A stretch of 64,000 nt of DNA from Oceanospirillaceae bacterium (GTDB taxonomy: Bacteria; Pseudomonadota; Gammaproteobacteria; Pseudomonadales; Oceanobacteraceae): the NCBI GenBank assembly GCA_024234265.1, contig JACKOM010000004.1, forward strand, positions 201,204-265,203, read 5' to 3'. Below the pieces are notes generated by a model, which worked only from the letters and a program-made list of their open reading frames with translations, was not told where the DNA came from and made no database searches. The translations under genes and the position numbers were made by a program. Positions 17,972-25,506 of the stretch are shown here, piece after piece. The first letter of the stretch is position 1. Every line of letters begins with the position of its first letter.

Positions 17972-18114
17972 GCTGGACGCTGGACGCTGGACGCTGGACG
18001 CTGGACGCTGGACGCTGGACGCTGGACGCTGGACGCTGGACGCTGGACGCTGGACGCTGGACGCTGGACGCTGGACGCTGGACGCTGGACGCTGGACGCT
18101 GGACGCTGGACGCT
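17972..18114. repeat. Tandem array of about 20 GCTGGAC heptamers
   Basis: 143 bp of essentially perfect 7-bp repeats begin immediately after the argH TAA. Because 7 is not a multiple of 3 the array has no stop codons in several frames. It therefore creates long spurious reading frames (RWTLDAG-type on the plus strand, SSVQRPA-type on the minus). It lies between the argH stop and terminator. Copy number is likely to vary between strains. Confidence 0.97.
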
Positions 18115-18144
18115 ATGCTAAAAATCGCATAAATAAATGCAAAT

Positions 18145-18172
18145 AAAAAACCCGCCATTTGGCGGGTTTTTT
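18145..18172. terminator. Bidirectional terminator downstream of argH
   Basis: A6, then CCCGCC, an ATTT loop, GGCGGG and T6. The identical 28-nt sequence recurs at 41874-41901 downstream of rep. Confidence 0.9.
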
Positions 18173-18246
18173 AGCTTATTCACAATAATACAATTTCCAC
18201 GTAAACAAACTCAAACGTTAATCCACATACTAAAAAGGAAATAAAG

Positions 18247-18561
18247 ATGACCAGAATGGTTTATTGCAGAGGATGCGCAGCCGAAATACATGAAACTGCT
18301 CTTGCTTGCCCTAAGTGTGGCGCACAACAAGGCATCAACTCCGGATCAATCAATATTAATGGCTCAAATGGAATGCTCATTCTATTACTATGTATTTTTT
18401 TCGGCATGTTCGGTTTACATCGATTCGCTACAGGTAAAATTGGAACAGGCATTCTCATGTTAATCACTTTTGGAGGTTTTACTATTTGGTGGTTAATCGA
18501 CACTATCATGATAATCACTGGAAATTATTCAGATAAATCAGGTAAAAAAGTTACTCTCTGA
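18247..18561 (+). CDS. Zinc-ribbon TM2-domain membrane protein
   Basis: The 104-residue protein has an N-terminal zinc ribbon (C7-x2-C10 and C21-x2-C24) followed by a TM2 domain. The latter is two membrane helices joined by a short turn, with GMFGLHRFATGKIGTG in place of the usual GLHRFYLG box. TM2 proteins are small and widespread, and their function is mostly unknown. The gene begins an AT-rich stretch with two further uncharacterised genes, unlike the GC-richer flanks, which suggests recent acquisition. AAAAAGGAAATAAAG precedes the ATG. Confidence 0.85.
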   Translation: MTRMVYCRGCAAEIHETALACPKCGAQQGINSGSININGSNGMLILLLCIFFGMFGLHRFATGKIGTGILMLITFGGFTIWWLIDTIMIITGNYSDKSGKKVTL

Positions 18562-18616
18562 TTTTAAACCAAGGAGGGCAACCCCCTATTTGGTACTGGC
18601 TAGCTTAGGAAGAGCA

Positions 18617-19195
18617 ATGAAATATTACGAGCATTACTGGCTTATTGCCGGGTTATTCTTTGGCATTGCCTATGGAGTGCTCATCGGCTCCATTGCTTTT
18701 ATTAATTTTGAAATAACCAAAAACATTGCAGAACTATCTGCAGCCATATGTGACTTACTAACCATCATAATTGGTTCTTCAGGACTTTATGTAGCCATAC
18801 ATTGGAAAAAACAATTATTAACATCAAAAAAACTTGACCATGCAATAGAAATAAGACAAAACCTTAATTTCTTTATTATGTCATTTAAAAATTTCTCATC
18901 ATCCATTGATATGTATATCGACAGGAATTTAAATGATGTAATTACCAACAAACTAAATATCCAAGCAAATGCAACTCTTGAAGCATGGAACAACCTGCAT
19001 AAATCTCTAATAAAATACTTAAATCAAGAAAATATTGAAGAGTTCAACAATCTATCATCCTATATACTTCTAGCAACAAAATTCCAGCGAAATACTTATG
19101 ATGATTTTGAAAATATAAAAGTATGGAATAAAATAATTATCGAATACGACCTAAAAAGCAAGATAGATGGATATTTTCCAGAAAAAATCTACTAA
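18617..19195 (+). CDS. Uncharacterised two-helix membrane protein
   Basis: The 192-residue protein is not recognised. Two membrane helices occupy about residues 7-32 and 42-62 (WLIAGLFFGIAYGVLIGSIA; AAICDLLTIIIGSSGLYVAI). A mainly alpha-helical polar region of about 125 residues follows, rich in N, K and I. The start is ATG 18617 with AGGAAGA just upstream; the frame is open further upstream without a ribosome site. Base composition is AT-rich, like both neighbours. It is 55 bp from the TM2 gene and 20 bp from the next lipoprotein gene, so the three probably form one transcript. Confidence 0.75.
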   Translation: MKYYEHYWLIAGLFFGIAYGVLIGSIAFINFEITKNIAELSAAICDLLTIIIGSSGLYVAIHWKKQLLTSKKLDHAIEIRQNLNFFIMSFKNFSSSIDMYIDRNLNDVITNKLNIQANATLEAWNNLHKSLIKYLNQENIEEFNNLSSYILLATKFQRNTYDDFENIKVWNKIIIEYDLKSKIDGYFPEKIY

Positions 19196-19215
19196 ATTAA
19201 TACGGAATTTATCAG

Positions 19216-19764
19216 ATGCCGCACATGAAAAAGCTATTTCTAATTTCCTACTTAACCTTAGTTTCCTGCTCAAATCCTGAGGGCGACATTAAAAATCTTA
19301 ATGAGCATGTATTTAGAGACAATGTATTCCGGTTAATTAAATGCGGATTAGCTTCAACGATTAGCTCTCACTCTGAAGATAAATATTCAGAATCATATAA
19401 ACAAGATTTTATAGCATATAAAAAAGAAGCCACGCGCAACCTAGTAGCACGCCTTTGCGATGTAAATAATGATTTAAATTTAAGTATTTCCTGTAGAGAC
19501 ACTATCCCGAGAGCCTACAAAGGAAGTAATAAGTCAGAAGATGAGTTGACTCGCATTACCAATAGCAGATGCCCGTTAATTAATAATACCGACTATGAAT
19601 TATCCGAAACATGTATAGAATCCGTTAGAAATTATGAAAGGAAATATATAGACCCGCTGCTTAAAGCACACATAAATGAATACTATCGCTCCTATACTAG
19701 AGAAGTTAGCAATGATGAACAGATTATATTGGCTCAACAATATATTGCTAGAAACTGTAATTAA
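19216..19764 (+). CDS. Uncharacterised lipoprotein
   Basis: The 182-residue protein starts MPHMKKLFLISYLTLVSCSN, a lipoprotein signal with lipobox LVSC. The mature part is cysteine-rich and charged, with an end of AQQYIARNCN. No family is recognised. ATG 19225 is an alternative start. It is the third gene of the AT-rich block after argH and is followed by a strong bidirectional terminator at 19871. Confidence 0.7.
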   Translation: MPHMKKLFLISYLTLVSCSNPEGDIKNLNEHVFRDNVFRLIKCGLASTISSHSEDKYSESYKQDFIAYKKEATRNLVARLCDVNNDLNLSISCRDTIPRAYKGSNKSEDELTRITNSRCPLINNTDYELSETCIESVRNYERKYIDPLLKAHINEYYRSYTREVSNDEQIILAQQYIARNCN

Positions 19765-19870
19765 CAAATATTCATAATCCTGTGATTTCAAAAATCGCCA
19801 TTATGAATTAACCATTTTATGCTAGGCGTGGCATGTATTTTCAGGGCCAGAAAGCGTAATGACTGCCAAT

Positions 19871-19905
19871 AAAAAAGGAGGTGCGCATCGCGCACCTCCT
19901 TTTTT
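19871..19905. terminator. Strong bidirectional terminator between convergent genes
   Basis: A perfect 16-bp stem (A6, GGAGGTGCGC and its complement) with a 3-nt loop ends in T6. It serves the AT-rich plus-strand block and the minus-strand RoxA-like gene. Confidence 0.9.
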
Positions 19906-19920
19906 ATTTTTTGCTGCAAG

Positions 19921-19955
19921 CTTCAGACTTCAGACTTCCGGCTTCAAGCTTCATG
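19921..19955. repeat. Short degenerate heptamer array (CTTCANN x5)
   Basis: Five successive 7-bp units read CTTCAGA, CTTCAGA, CTTCCGG, CTTCAAG and CTTCATG. On the minus strand this belongs to the GCTNGAN family seen after argH and rep. Relative to the minus-strand RoxA-like gene it lies between the stop codon (20001) and the terminator (19905). Confidence 0.75.
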
Positions 19956-20000
19956 CAGCCTGCTTGCAGCGTCTGACGTCTCCCTTAAAGCGTATTGCAT

Positions 20001-22298
20001 TTATAAGGTCAACAAATACTCCACCAGCGCCTGACGCTCACCACTGCCTGCACACCAGGGGTGTGGTGCCGCTGGCATACCAATCGGTGCTGCGCTGCCC
20101 ATTTCCGCAGGGCCGTATTCGGCGCGCATTTTTTGGTAATCCCAATAATAGTTATTGGCATCCCATGGCACTGTCACAAAATATTTATGCCGTTCGATAA
20201 ATAAATTGCGTTTGTAACCTTTATCCAATTTGGTGATGTAACTGGATTTAGGCACACGGAATACATCGCCTTTGCGGTTTAAATCCGGTGTGGTGATGGG
20301 TTGGTCAGCACTGCCCGGCGCAGGGCGCACAGGTGCATGCAGGGTGTAATACTGGTTATACAAACCTGAGCCCGGTGTGCAGCGTGCAACATCCACTAAA
20401 TCTTCCAGGTTGCGCACGTGGCCATCACTTAATAAACCGCGGTTTTGTACCCAATATAAATCACGCAGGAAAGTCGCACGCACCGACTGCATTTCTTTCT
20501 GATAAATCGTCGGGGTGAAAAAACGCCCCACTTGATTTAACGGAATCATCTGCTCGTTGGTATTAGCGCCAACATTATCTGTGTGGCAACTGGCGCAGCG
20601 TTTATCAAAAATCGCTTTGCCCTGCTGCACTACGCTGTTAACCCCGGCAAATTGCTGCCAGCCGGTCTGCACAAATTCACCTTCCGTGAGGCTGGCATTA
20701 CCGGTTTGGGTAGCGAGTTTGTCTTTGCTTTTTAACCAGCGGAATAAACCCACATTACGCAAATCGCTATCGTCGGCATCAAGTGTGGTCATATAAGCGG
20801 TTAAAGCCTCTAACCATTCTTTTTGCATCGCGCCCTGGGCGCCGTCCGGCTCTTCACTGTGAATATAACTGCCTTCAAAACCGACATAACTTTCGCTGTG
20901 GCTTAATGAGCGGCGAATAGCCATGTAATTCGTCACGTTGGGAATTGTAATCGGCGAGAATTGGTAATCGTTGTCGGTGTGGCTGCCCTCACCCACTTTA
21001 CGCACTATGTTATGTTCACCGGCACCGGCGGGCATGTGATACAACAACATATCTTTTTCGATGGCTTTATCACCGGGCATCCAGCTTGGGCCGGCTTCGG
21101 TAATGGAAATACTGTCGAATTTATTTAACAGGGTTTGCAGCACTGTCCATTTCATCGACCATTTAGGGTTAGGCAAACCGGGAATCACTTTGGTGATTTG
21201 CTCACCGGGGGCTTTTTCATAGCTGATCTGATAACCGTGGCAGGAAGCACAGTTAAAACCTATCCATTCACCTTTGCCTTTATAGGGCTCATTCGCCTGC
21301 GCATACCGGTAACCCACCCAACCGCTGTTGCGGGTATTACCTGCGTATAACGGATCACCCACACTTAATAAACCGGGAATCGGCGTGGGCATAGGATAAG
21401 AGGGGAAATACACATCGTTAATGGCTTCATCCGGCACTTGGCCGGGCACAGTTTTGACCGCACCAAATAATAAAGCCGGGTCGGCTTTTTTGCCGGTAAT
21501 CGGGTCGGTAGCCTGATAATTAAAAATCGCATTCCAATCGAGTTTACGCACGCTGTGCGCAACACCTATGTTGTAGTCATAACTCCAGAAAACCTGACGG
21601 CCTTTTTCCAGCAGCGCGGCAAATTGCGGGTTATTTACCTGCACATTTAAAGCTGTGGTGCTTTTAGTGGCGGATAACTGCGAAATCACATCACATTCGT
21701 GGCTGAAGTTATCGTCAATAATACGTGCGGTTTGTGCATCAATCACATTGTGTTTTTCACCGGGTTTGGTGAGGGAATCATTTGCGCCGGTGCGTTTTTG
21801 CACCTGCACAATTAACGCGCCGCCGGTGGCGTGGTCGGGCACGCGGAACTGAATCTGATCATCCTGCCAGCTGAGAATATTTTTTGGCCAGCTATCCACC
21901 TGCTCGCTGGTTTCAAAATTCACCTGGTCATTCACCGCCAGTTCCTGTTTGAACATGCGCAGGTCAGTTTCCAGAATACGGGTATTGCCCAGCATAATTT
22001 TGCTGAAATCAATTTCCGGGCCGGCACCAAAACCTGTGCCCTGCAGGGTAATAATATCGCCGGGGTTTAACTGCGGCACACTGCTGTTGCCCTGTTGCCA
22101 GATCAACTCACCATTGCGCAATAAACGCTGTAACGCAGGCTGCGGAAAATTCTGCGCCGAAAGCGCACGGGCGCTTTCGCGCTGCGCATCGGTTGTACAC
22201 AGGCCATCCTGCTCGGGGAAATCACCGGGTAATTCTGCGATGCAGCCCCCCAGCCCAAGGCTGAGCAGGGCGGCACCCATATAACGGACATATTGCAT
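20001..22298 (-). CDS. Diheme c-type cytochrome lipoprotein, RoxA/RoxB-like, with N-terminal IPT/TIG-like domain
   Basis: The 765-residue precursor has a lipoprotein signal (lipobox LGGC, C19). An IPT/TIG-like beta domain follows at about 70-168 (LNPGDIITLQGTGFG ... DQIQFRVPDHATGGALIVQV). Two CASCH heme sites lie at about 350-354 and 568-572. The 218-residue spacing between hemes is close to that of rubber oxygenase RoxA. Context such as IPNVTNYMAIRRSLSHSESY and RATFLRDLYWVQNRGLLSDG fits the RoxA/RoxB and diheme-peroxidase-like group. A dioxygenase or peroxidase acting on an extracellular substrate is inferred; the substrate is unknown. RoxA itself is secreted, whereas this form should be membrane-anchored. 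The start is ATG 22298, chosen over 22367 because the signal peptide begins there. Confidence 0.75.
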   Translation of the reverse strand: MQYVRYMGAALLSLGLGGCIAELPGDFPEQDGLCTTDAQRESARALSAQNFPQPALQRLLRNGELIWQQGNSSVPQLNPGDIITLQGTGFGAGPEIDFSKIMLGNTRILETDLRMFKQELAVNDQVNFETSEQVDSWPKNILSWQDDQIQFRVPDHATGGALIVQVQKRTGANDSLTKPGEKHNVIDAQTARIIDDNFSHECDVISQLSATKSTTALNVQVNNPQFAALLEKGRQVFWSYDYNIGVAHSVRKLDWNAIFNYQATDPITGKKADPALLFGAVKTVPGQVPDEAINDVYFPSYPMPTPIPGLLSVGDPLYAGNTRNSGWVGYRYAQANEPYKGKGEWIGFNCASCHGYQISYEKAPGEQITKVIPGLPNPKWSMKWTVLQTLLNKFDSISITEAGPSWMPGDKAIEKDMLLYHMPAGAGEHNIVRKVGEGSHTDNDYQFSPITIPNVTNYMAIRRSLSHSESYVGFEGSYIHSEEPDGAQGAMQKEWLEALTAYMTTLDADDSDLRNVGLFRWLKSKDKLATQTGNASLTEGEFVQTGWQQFAGVNSVVQQGKAIFDKRCASCHTDNVGANTNEQMIPLNQVGRFFTPTIYQKEMQSVRATFLRDLYWVQNRGLLSDGHVRNLEDLVDVARCTPGSGLYNQYYTLHAPVRPAPGSADQPITTPDLNRKGDVFRVPKSSYITKLDKGYKRNLFIERHKYFVTVPWDANNYYWDYQKMRAEYGPAEMGSAAPIGMPAAPHPWCAGSGERQALVEYLLTL

Positions 22299-22655
22299 GT
22301 TGTTATCTCTCTTATTGTTATTGGTAAATGCAGCGGGCGGGCAGATAACAGCATGCATATCTGGCACAACGTCGCGGGCACCGAGTTATTCAGAGGTTCC
22401 CTGGACCTTCGGGCCTGACTGCTGTGCACACAATAGGCAGTGCTCATACACAGGGCATTGCCTGTAGCGGCCATGGCCGGAATGAAAGGGGTCAATGAGT
22501 CGGGTGTCGGGTGTCGGGTGTCGGGTGTCGGCTGTCGGGTGTCGGGTGTCGGGTGTCGGGGCATTTATTGCACGTTAATACCATTATTAGTACTGTGGGC
22601 GCCGAAATTTTTCACCCTATTAATTTTCTCTGGCAAAAATAGATACAGGATGTTT
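22299..22655. other. Divergent intergenic region holding a heptamer array
   Basis: This is the spacer between the RoxA-like gene (minus) and a small lipoprotein gene (plus). It contains the GGGTGTC array at 22502-22557. Reading frames across it come from the 7-bp repeat. A weak TTGCAC/TACTGT pair near 22568-22596 could be a promoter for the lipoprotein gene. Confidence 0.5.
22502..22557. repeat. Tandem array of 8 GGGTGTC heptamers
   Basis: Seven perfect GGGTGTC units and one GGCTGTC variant (fifth unit, 22530-22536), with partial units at both ends. Period 7, as in the other arrays of this window, but the unit sequence differs and it lies 5' of a gene rather than 3'. Confidence 0.95.
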
Positions 22656-23003
22656 ATGAAAAAACACGCTACTTACATTTCCGTTTTACTGGCGGCTTCT
22701 ATGCTCGTAGGCTGCTCACCCAGTACCTCTTTTATAAAAACCGGCGACACAGCGCCCCTTGCTGCACTTCCACCAAATTGTGAGTTTAATATTTTTACAA
22801 CCGAACCATCAAAACCTTACATCGAACTTGGCCTTATGGAATTTACTAAAACCCCCGTCAGTGCATACGGGCCGAGAAATGTGCAAGAAGCCAAAACCCT
22901 TTCCCAGGAATATGTATGCCAGGCTGGCGGTAATGGCCTTTTATTATGGACAGTAAACGGATATGGCCAATATTTAAAAGCCACGGTAATTAAAACCCAA
23001 TAA
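22656..23003 (+). CDS. Small uncharacterised lipoprotein
   Basis: The 115-residue protein begins MKKHATYISVLLAASMLVGC with lipobox LVGC. The mature part contains LPPNCEFNIFTTEPSKPYIELGLMEF and EAKTLSQEYVCQAGGNGLLLW, with two cysteines that could form a disulfide. This resembles small periplasmic or outer-membrane lipoproteins of unknown function with a C-x(n)-CQAGGN pattern; no specific family is claimed. ATG 22656 follows AGATACAGG; ATG 22650 is six bases upstream in frame. The frame stays open upstream only through the heptamer array. Confidence 0.75.
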   Translation: MKKHATYISVLLAASMLVGCSPSTSFIKTGDTAPLAALPPNCEFNIFTTEPSKPYIELGLMEFTKTPVSAYGPRNVQEAKTLSQEYVCQAGGNGLLLWTVNGYGQYLKATVIKTQ

Positions 23004-23044
23004 TATCTGCGTTAATAACCCCTCACCTAACTCCAAAATGAGAA

Positions 23045-23324
23045 AGCCCTGAATGAAATATAAATTCATTCAGGGTTTTTTGTTTGTGCCGATTTATCAC
23101 GGCGTTCATTCAGAACACTTAATGCGAACTTGCTGCGCCGGTTTTTTAAAGCGCCATAGCCCGTAGCTGGCATGGATGCCAGCAAAGCGCCGGCGAAGCA
23201 GGGCATGGATGCCCCATGGCGCGTGGGCGTAATGGCGCGCCTAAAAAATCGGAAACAAGCAGCAGTGTGAGCGAAGGAAGGGTCTGGGAAGTCCCTTCCC
23301 AGAAAAAGAAAATACGGGATTTAA
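23045..23324 (+). repeat. Dispersed structured intergenic repeat, copy 2
   Basis: Close copy of 3544-3822, in the same orientation and again between convergent genes (the small lipoprotein and the solute-binding protein). The core from about 23095 to 23300 is nearly identical. The second internal hairpin differs in sequence but stays paired (GGGCAT-GG-ATGCCC here, GGCA-GGA-TGCC in copy 1). The right end carries the TCTGGGAAG/CTTCCCAGA hairpin. Confidence 0.85.
23047..23084. terminator. Hairpin terminator after the small lipoprotein gene, head of repeat copy 2
   Basis: CCCTGAATGAA and TTCATTCAGGG arms with a TATAAA loop, then T6. The stem base differs from copy 1 (CCC/GGG instead of GCG/CGC) with pairing preserved. 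Confidence 0.8.
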
Positions 23325-23347
23325 AAGCCGTTTAATTCAGCATCTGA

Positions 23348-24091
23348 TCAGCGCATCTTCGCCAGATATTCCGCCTGGATTTTCTGCGCATCAATCTTCT
23401 TTAAACCCTGATTAAAGATTTCGGCCAGTTGGGCATGGGATTTTTTAAAACACACATAGAGTTGTTTGTTTTCCAGTATATGCGGGTTAAAGCTGAGTTT
23501 ATTTTGCACGGCGCTGACTTCAGGGTCGCTGTATTGCAGGTAGTGCATCACGTTCTGGTCGATCACGGCTAAATCAATGCGCCCATTGGCGAGTTTAAGC
23601 AGGTTTAATTTATCGTTAGTCACTTCACTGCCATGCAGCACGCCTTTTGCCAGCAGGCCATCGAGTTCGGCGGTGTTGATGTAATCGTGCACTATGCCAA
23701 TGGTATAGGCGCTTAATTCTTCGAGATTCTGCCAGATATGGGGCTGGTTATGCTGCTCGGCAAAACCCAGCGGGCCACTGCCGATGGGGTCGGAAAAAAT
23801 AAAATGTTCGGTTAATTGCTCAGCATAATATTCGGGGAAATAACCGGCATATTTACTGTGTGCATCGTTGGCCAGGTTAAGGGTGCGGCTCCAGGGGTAA
23901 AAATCCACCACCAGGCGATAACCCATGGCGGCAAATGCGGCTTTGGCCACCGCCACGCTCGCACCCTGTTCAAGGCCCTGCTGGCTGTAGGGCGGCCAGT
24001 TAAGGGAGCTTAAATACAGGGTTTTTTCCTGGGCAAAGGCGGGGCGGCCAATACTCAGTAAACAAAAAAGCACAACAGCCAGGGGGCGCAT
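23348..24091 (-). CDS. Periplasmic solute-binding protein (SBP_bac_3 family)
   Basis: The 247-residue precursor has a signal peptide MRPLAVVLFCLLSIGRPAFA. The mature domain resembles the amino-acid-type extracellular binding proteins (SBP_bac_3): EKTLYLSSLNWPPYSQQGLEQGASVAVAKAAF, YPWSRTLNLA, GIVHDYINTAEL and NGRIDLAVIDQNVM. No permease or ATPase gene is adjacent, so it may be an orphan or a sensor-type binding protein. The start is ATG 24091, with GGAATG upstream; a longer frame to 24121 lacks support. It lies about 60 bp after the HAD gene on the same strand. Confidence 0.85.
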   Translation of the reverse strand: MRPLAVVLFCLLSIGRPAFAQEKTLYLSSLNWPPYSQQGLEQGASVAVAKAAFAAMGYRLVVDFYPWSRTLNLANDAHSKYAGYFPEYYAEQLTEHFIFSDPIGSGPLGFAEQHNQPHIWQNLEELSAYTIGIVHDYINTAELDGLLAKGVLHGSEVTNDKLNLLKLANGRIDLAVIDQNVMHYLQYSDPEVSAVQNKLSFNPHILENKQLYVCFKKSHAQLAEIFNQGLKKIDAQKIQAEYLAKMR

Positions 24092-24151
24092 AGGGCATTC
24101 CGCAAATGACAATATGCCCATTCTAGACGGCAGCTGCCACGGCTCAAAGAT

Positions 24152-24844
24152 TCATTTCAGCAGGTGGGCGGCCAGTTCCTGAATATGGCGGATTTCATAA
24201 TCCGGCTGCAGATTTTCAGGCAGGGGGCGTTTGCCATCGTTTAACCAGCAGGTTTTAAAACCCAGCGCACTGGCACCGCGAATATCGTGCTCGGGGTGGT
24301 CACCCACGTGCAGAATTTCATGGGGTTTGAGGCCTGAGTGTTTGACGGTGGCGAGGAATAAATCCGGCGCGGGTTTAGGGGCGGAAAAATCTTCCGCGCA
24401 AAAACAAAATTCAAAATAATCCTGCAGGCCAATTTGCCGGATATTGGCGTTACCGTTGGTCAGCGCCGCAAGGCGGTAATGCTGCTGCAAACCCGCCAGC
24501 AAACCTTTTACACCGCTGAATAAACGCACCTGCTGGCGCGCCTGATAAAACGCATTAAAACAATCCGCGGCCATGGCATGTGGGGTGGCGTAACCCATTT
24601 CGCTGAATAACCAGGCGAGGAATTTTTGGCGTACTTCGCTGACTTTATGCAGGATTTGCGGGTTTTCCCGCGCGAAGGCGAATTTAAGCTCGCGTAATTC
24701 CTGCGGGCTGTAACGGGCCAGCACACCGGGGGCATTTTCAGCCAGCCAGGCCTGCATGGCGGCCTCGGCGTTGAGGATGACCTCTGTGCCATCCCACAGG
24801 GTGTCATCCAGATCAAAGGTAATCAGGCGGATGCCGTTATGCAT
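24152..24844 (-). CDS. HAD-family hydrolase (YigB-like)
   Basis: The 230-residue haloacid-dehalogenase phosphatase has motif I FDLDDTLWDG (D11, D13), motif II LTNGNA, a lysine near APKPAPDLF and motif IV HVGDHPEHDIRGASALGF. YigB-type enzymes dephosphorylate FMN and sugar phosphates; the substrate here is inferred only. Its start overlaps the DUF484 stop by one base (TAATG). In Pseudomonas and E. coli the xerC recombinase gene lies between these two genes, and it is absent here. Confidence 0.9.
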   Translation of the reverse strand: MHNGIRLITFDLDDTLWDGTEVILNAEAAMQAWLAENAPGVLARYSPQELRELKFAFARENPQILHKVSEVRQKFLAWLFSEMGYATPHAMAADCFNAFYQARQQVRLFSGVKGLLAGLQQHYRLAALTNGNANIRQIGLQDYFEFCFCAEDFSAPKPAPDLFLATVKHSGLKPHEILHVGDHPEHDIRGASALGFKTCWLNDGKRPLPENLQPDYEIRHIQELAAHLLK

Positions 24845-25506
24845 TACAACCAGGCGCGCAGGCGGCGGCTTAATACTTCGCCGACAAAATCGAGGAACAG
24901 GGTATCCATGGAGCTTTTGAAGTACTGGCTATCGTGGTGGCCGAGTGCAAATATGCCGTAATGGTTACCCAGCATGCAGGCGGCCATGGAGCCGATTTTC
25001 GATTTATCGCTGAAATACTGCGCCATGGAAGGTGTATCCAGCTGGCCACAAAACGCATGTTTATTGCCAAACGGCAGGCACATCTGGTTGTGGATATCAG
25101 CATCCAGCACCTGGCGCACATTACTGCCGGTGACGGGCACAAACAGAATCAGGCAGGCCTGATCCACGCTGTAGAGGGAACGCATAGCACTTTGCAGGGC
25201 GGCATCGAGGGCGTCGAGGTTATCTGCGTCCATGATTTCCAGAATCAGGGTGCGGGTCCGGTCGAACAGGCGGTCGTTACGGCGTGCGTTATCCACCAGC
25301 TGTTGCAGGCGTTTGTGCAATGTCTGGTTTTTATCACGCAGTACCCGCGCCTGATATTGCATCAGGGAAACCGCTTCGCCGGTTTCATGGGGTACCTGTA
25401 AATTGGCCGCCACATCAGGATAGGCCTGAAAAAAATTCGGATTATTTTTCAGATAACGCGCCACCGCGGCGGCGCTGATATCGTCCTGATGCTCGGGGTG
25501 ACTCAT
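24844..25506 (-). CDS. DUF484 (GAF-like) protein
   Basis: This 220-residue protein of the DUF484/YigA family opens with ISAAAVARYLKNNPNFFQAYPD, a helical region and a GAF-like fold. Its function is unknown. It is carried in the dapF-xerC operons of gammaproteobacteria. The ATG overlaps the dapF stop as ATGA, and its own stop overlaps the HAD start. Confidence 0.9.
   Translation of the reverse strand: MSHPEHQDDISAAAVARYLKNNPNFFQAYPDVAANLQVPHETGEAVSLMQYQARVLRDKNQTLHKRLQQLVDNARRNDRLFDRTRTLILEIMDADNLDALDAALQSAMRSLYSVDQACLILFVPVTGSNVRQVLDADIHNQMCLPFGNKHAFCGQLDTPSMAQYFSDKSKIGSMAACMLGNHYGIFALGHHDSQYFKSSMDTLFLDFVGEVLSRRLRAWL

Noticed and set aside
17972..18114. CRISPR array
   Set aside because: The units are 7 bp with no spacers, and no cas genes are present.
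17856..18158. Long reading frames on both strands with repeated WTLDAGR or SSVQRPA units
   Set aside because: They are produced by the stop-free 7-bp array after argH; there is no ribosome site and the repeat units are DNA units, not protein repeats.
22440..22655. N-terminal extension of the small lipoprotein gene
   Set aside because: The extension reads through the GGGTGTC array; the lipoprotein signal peptide begins at 22656.
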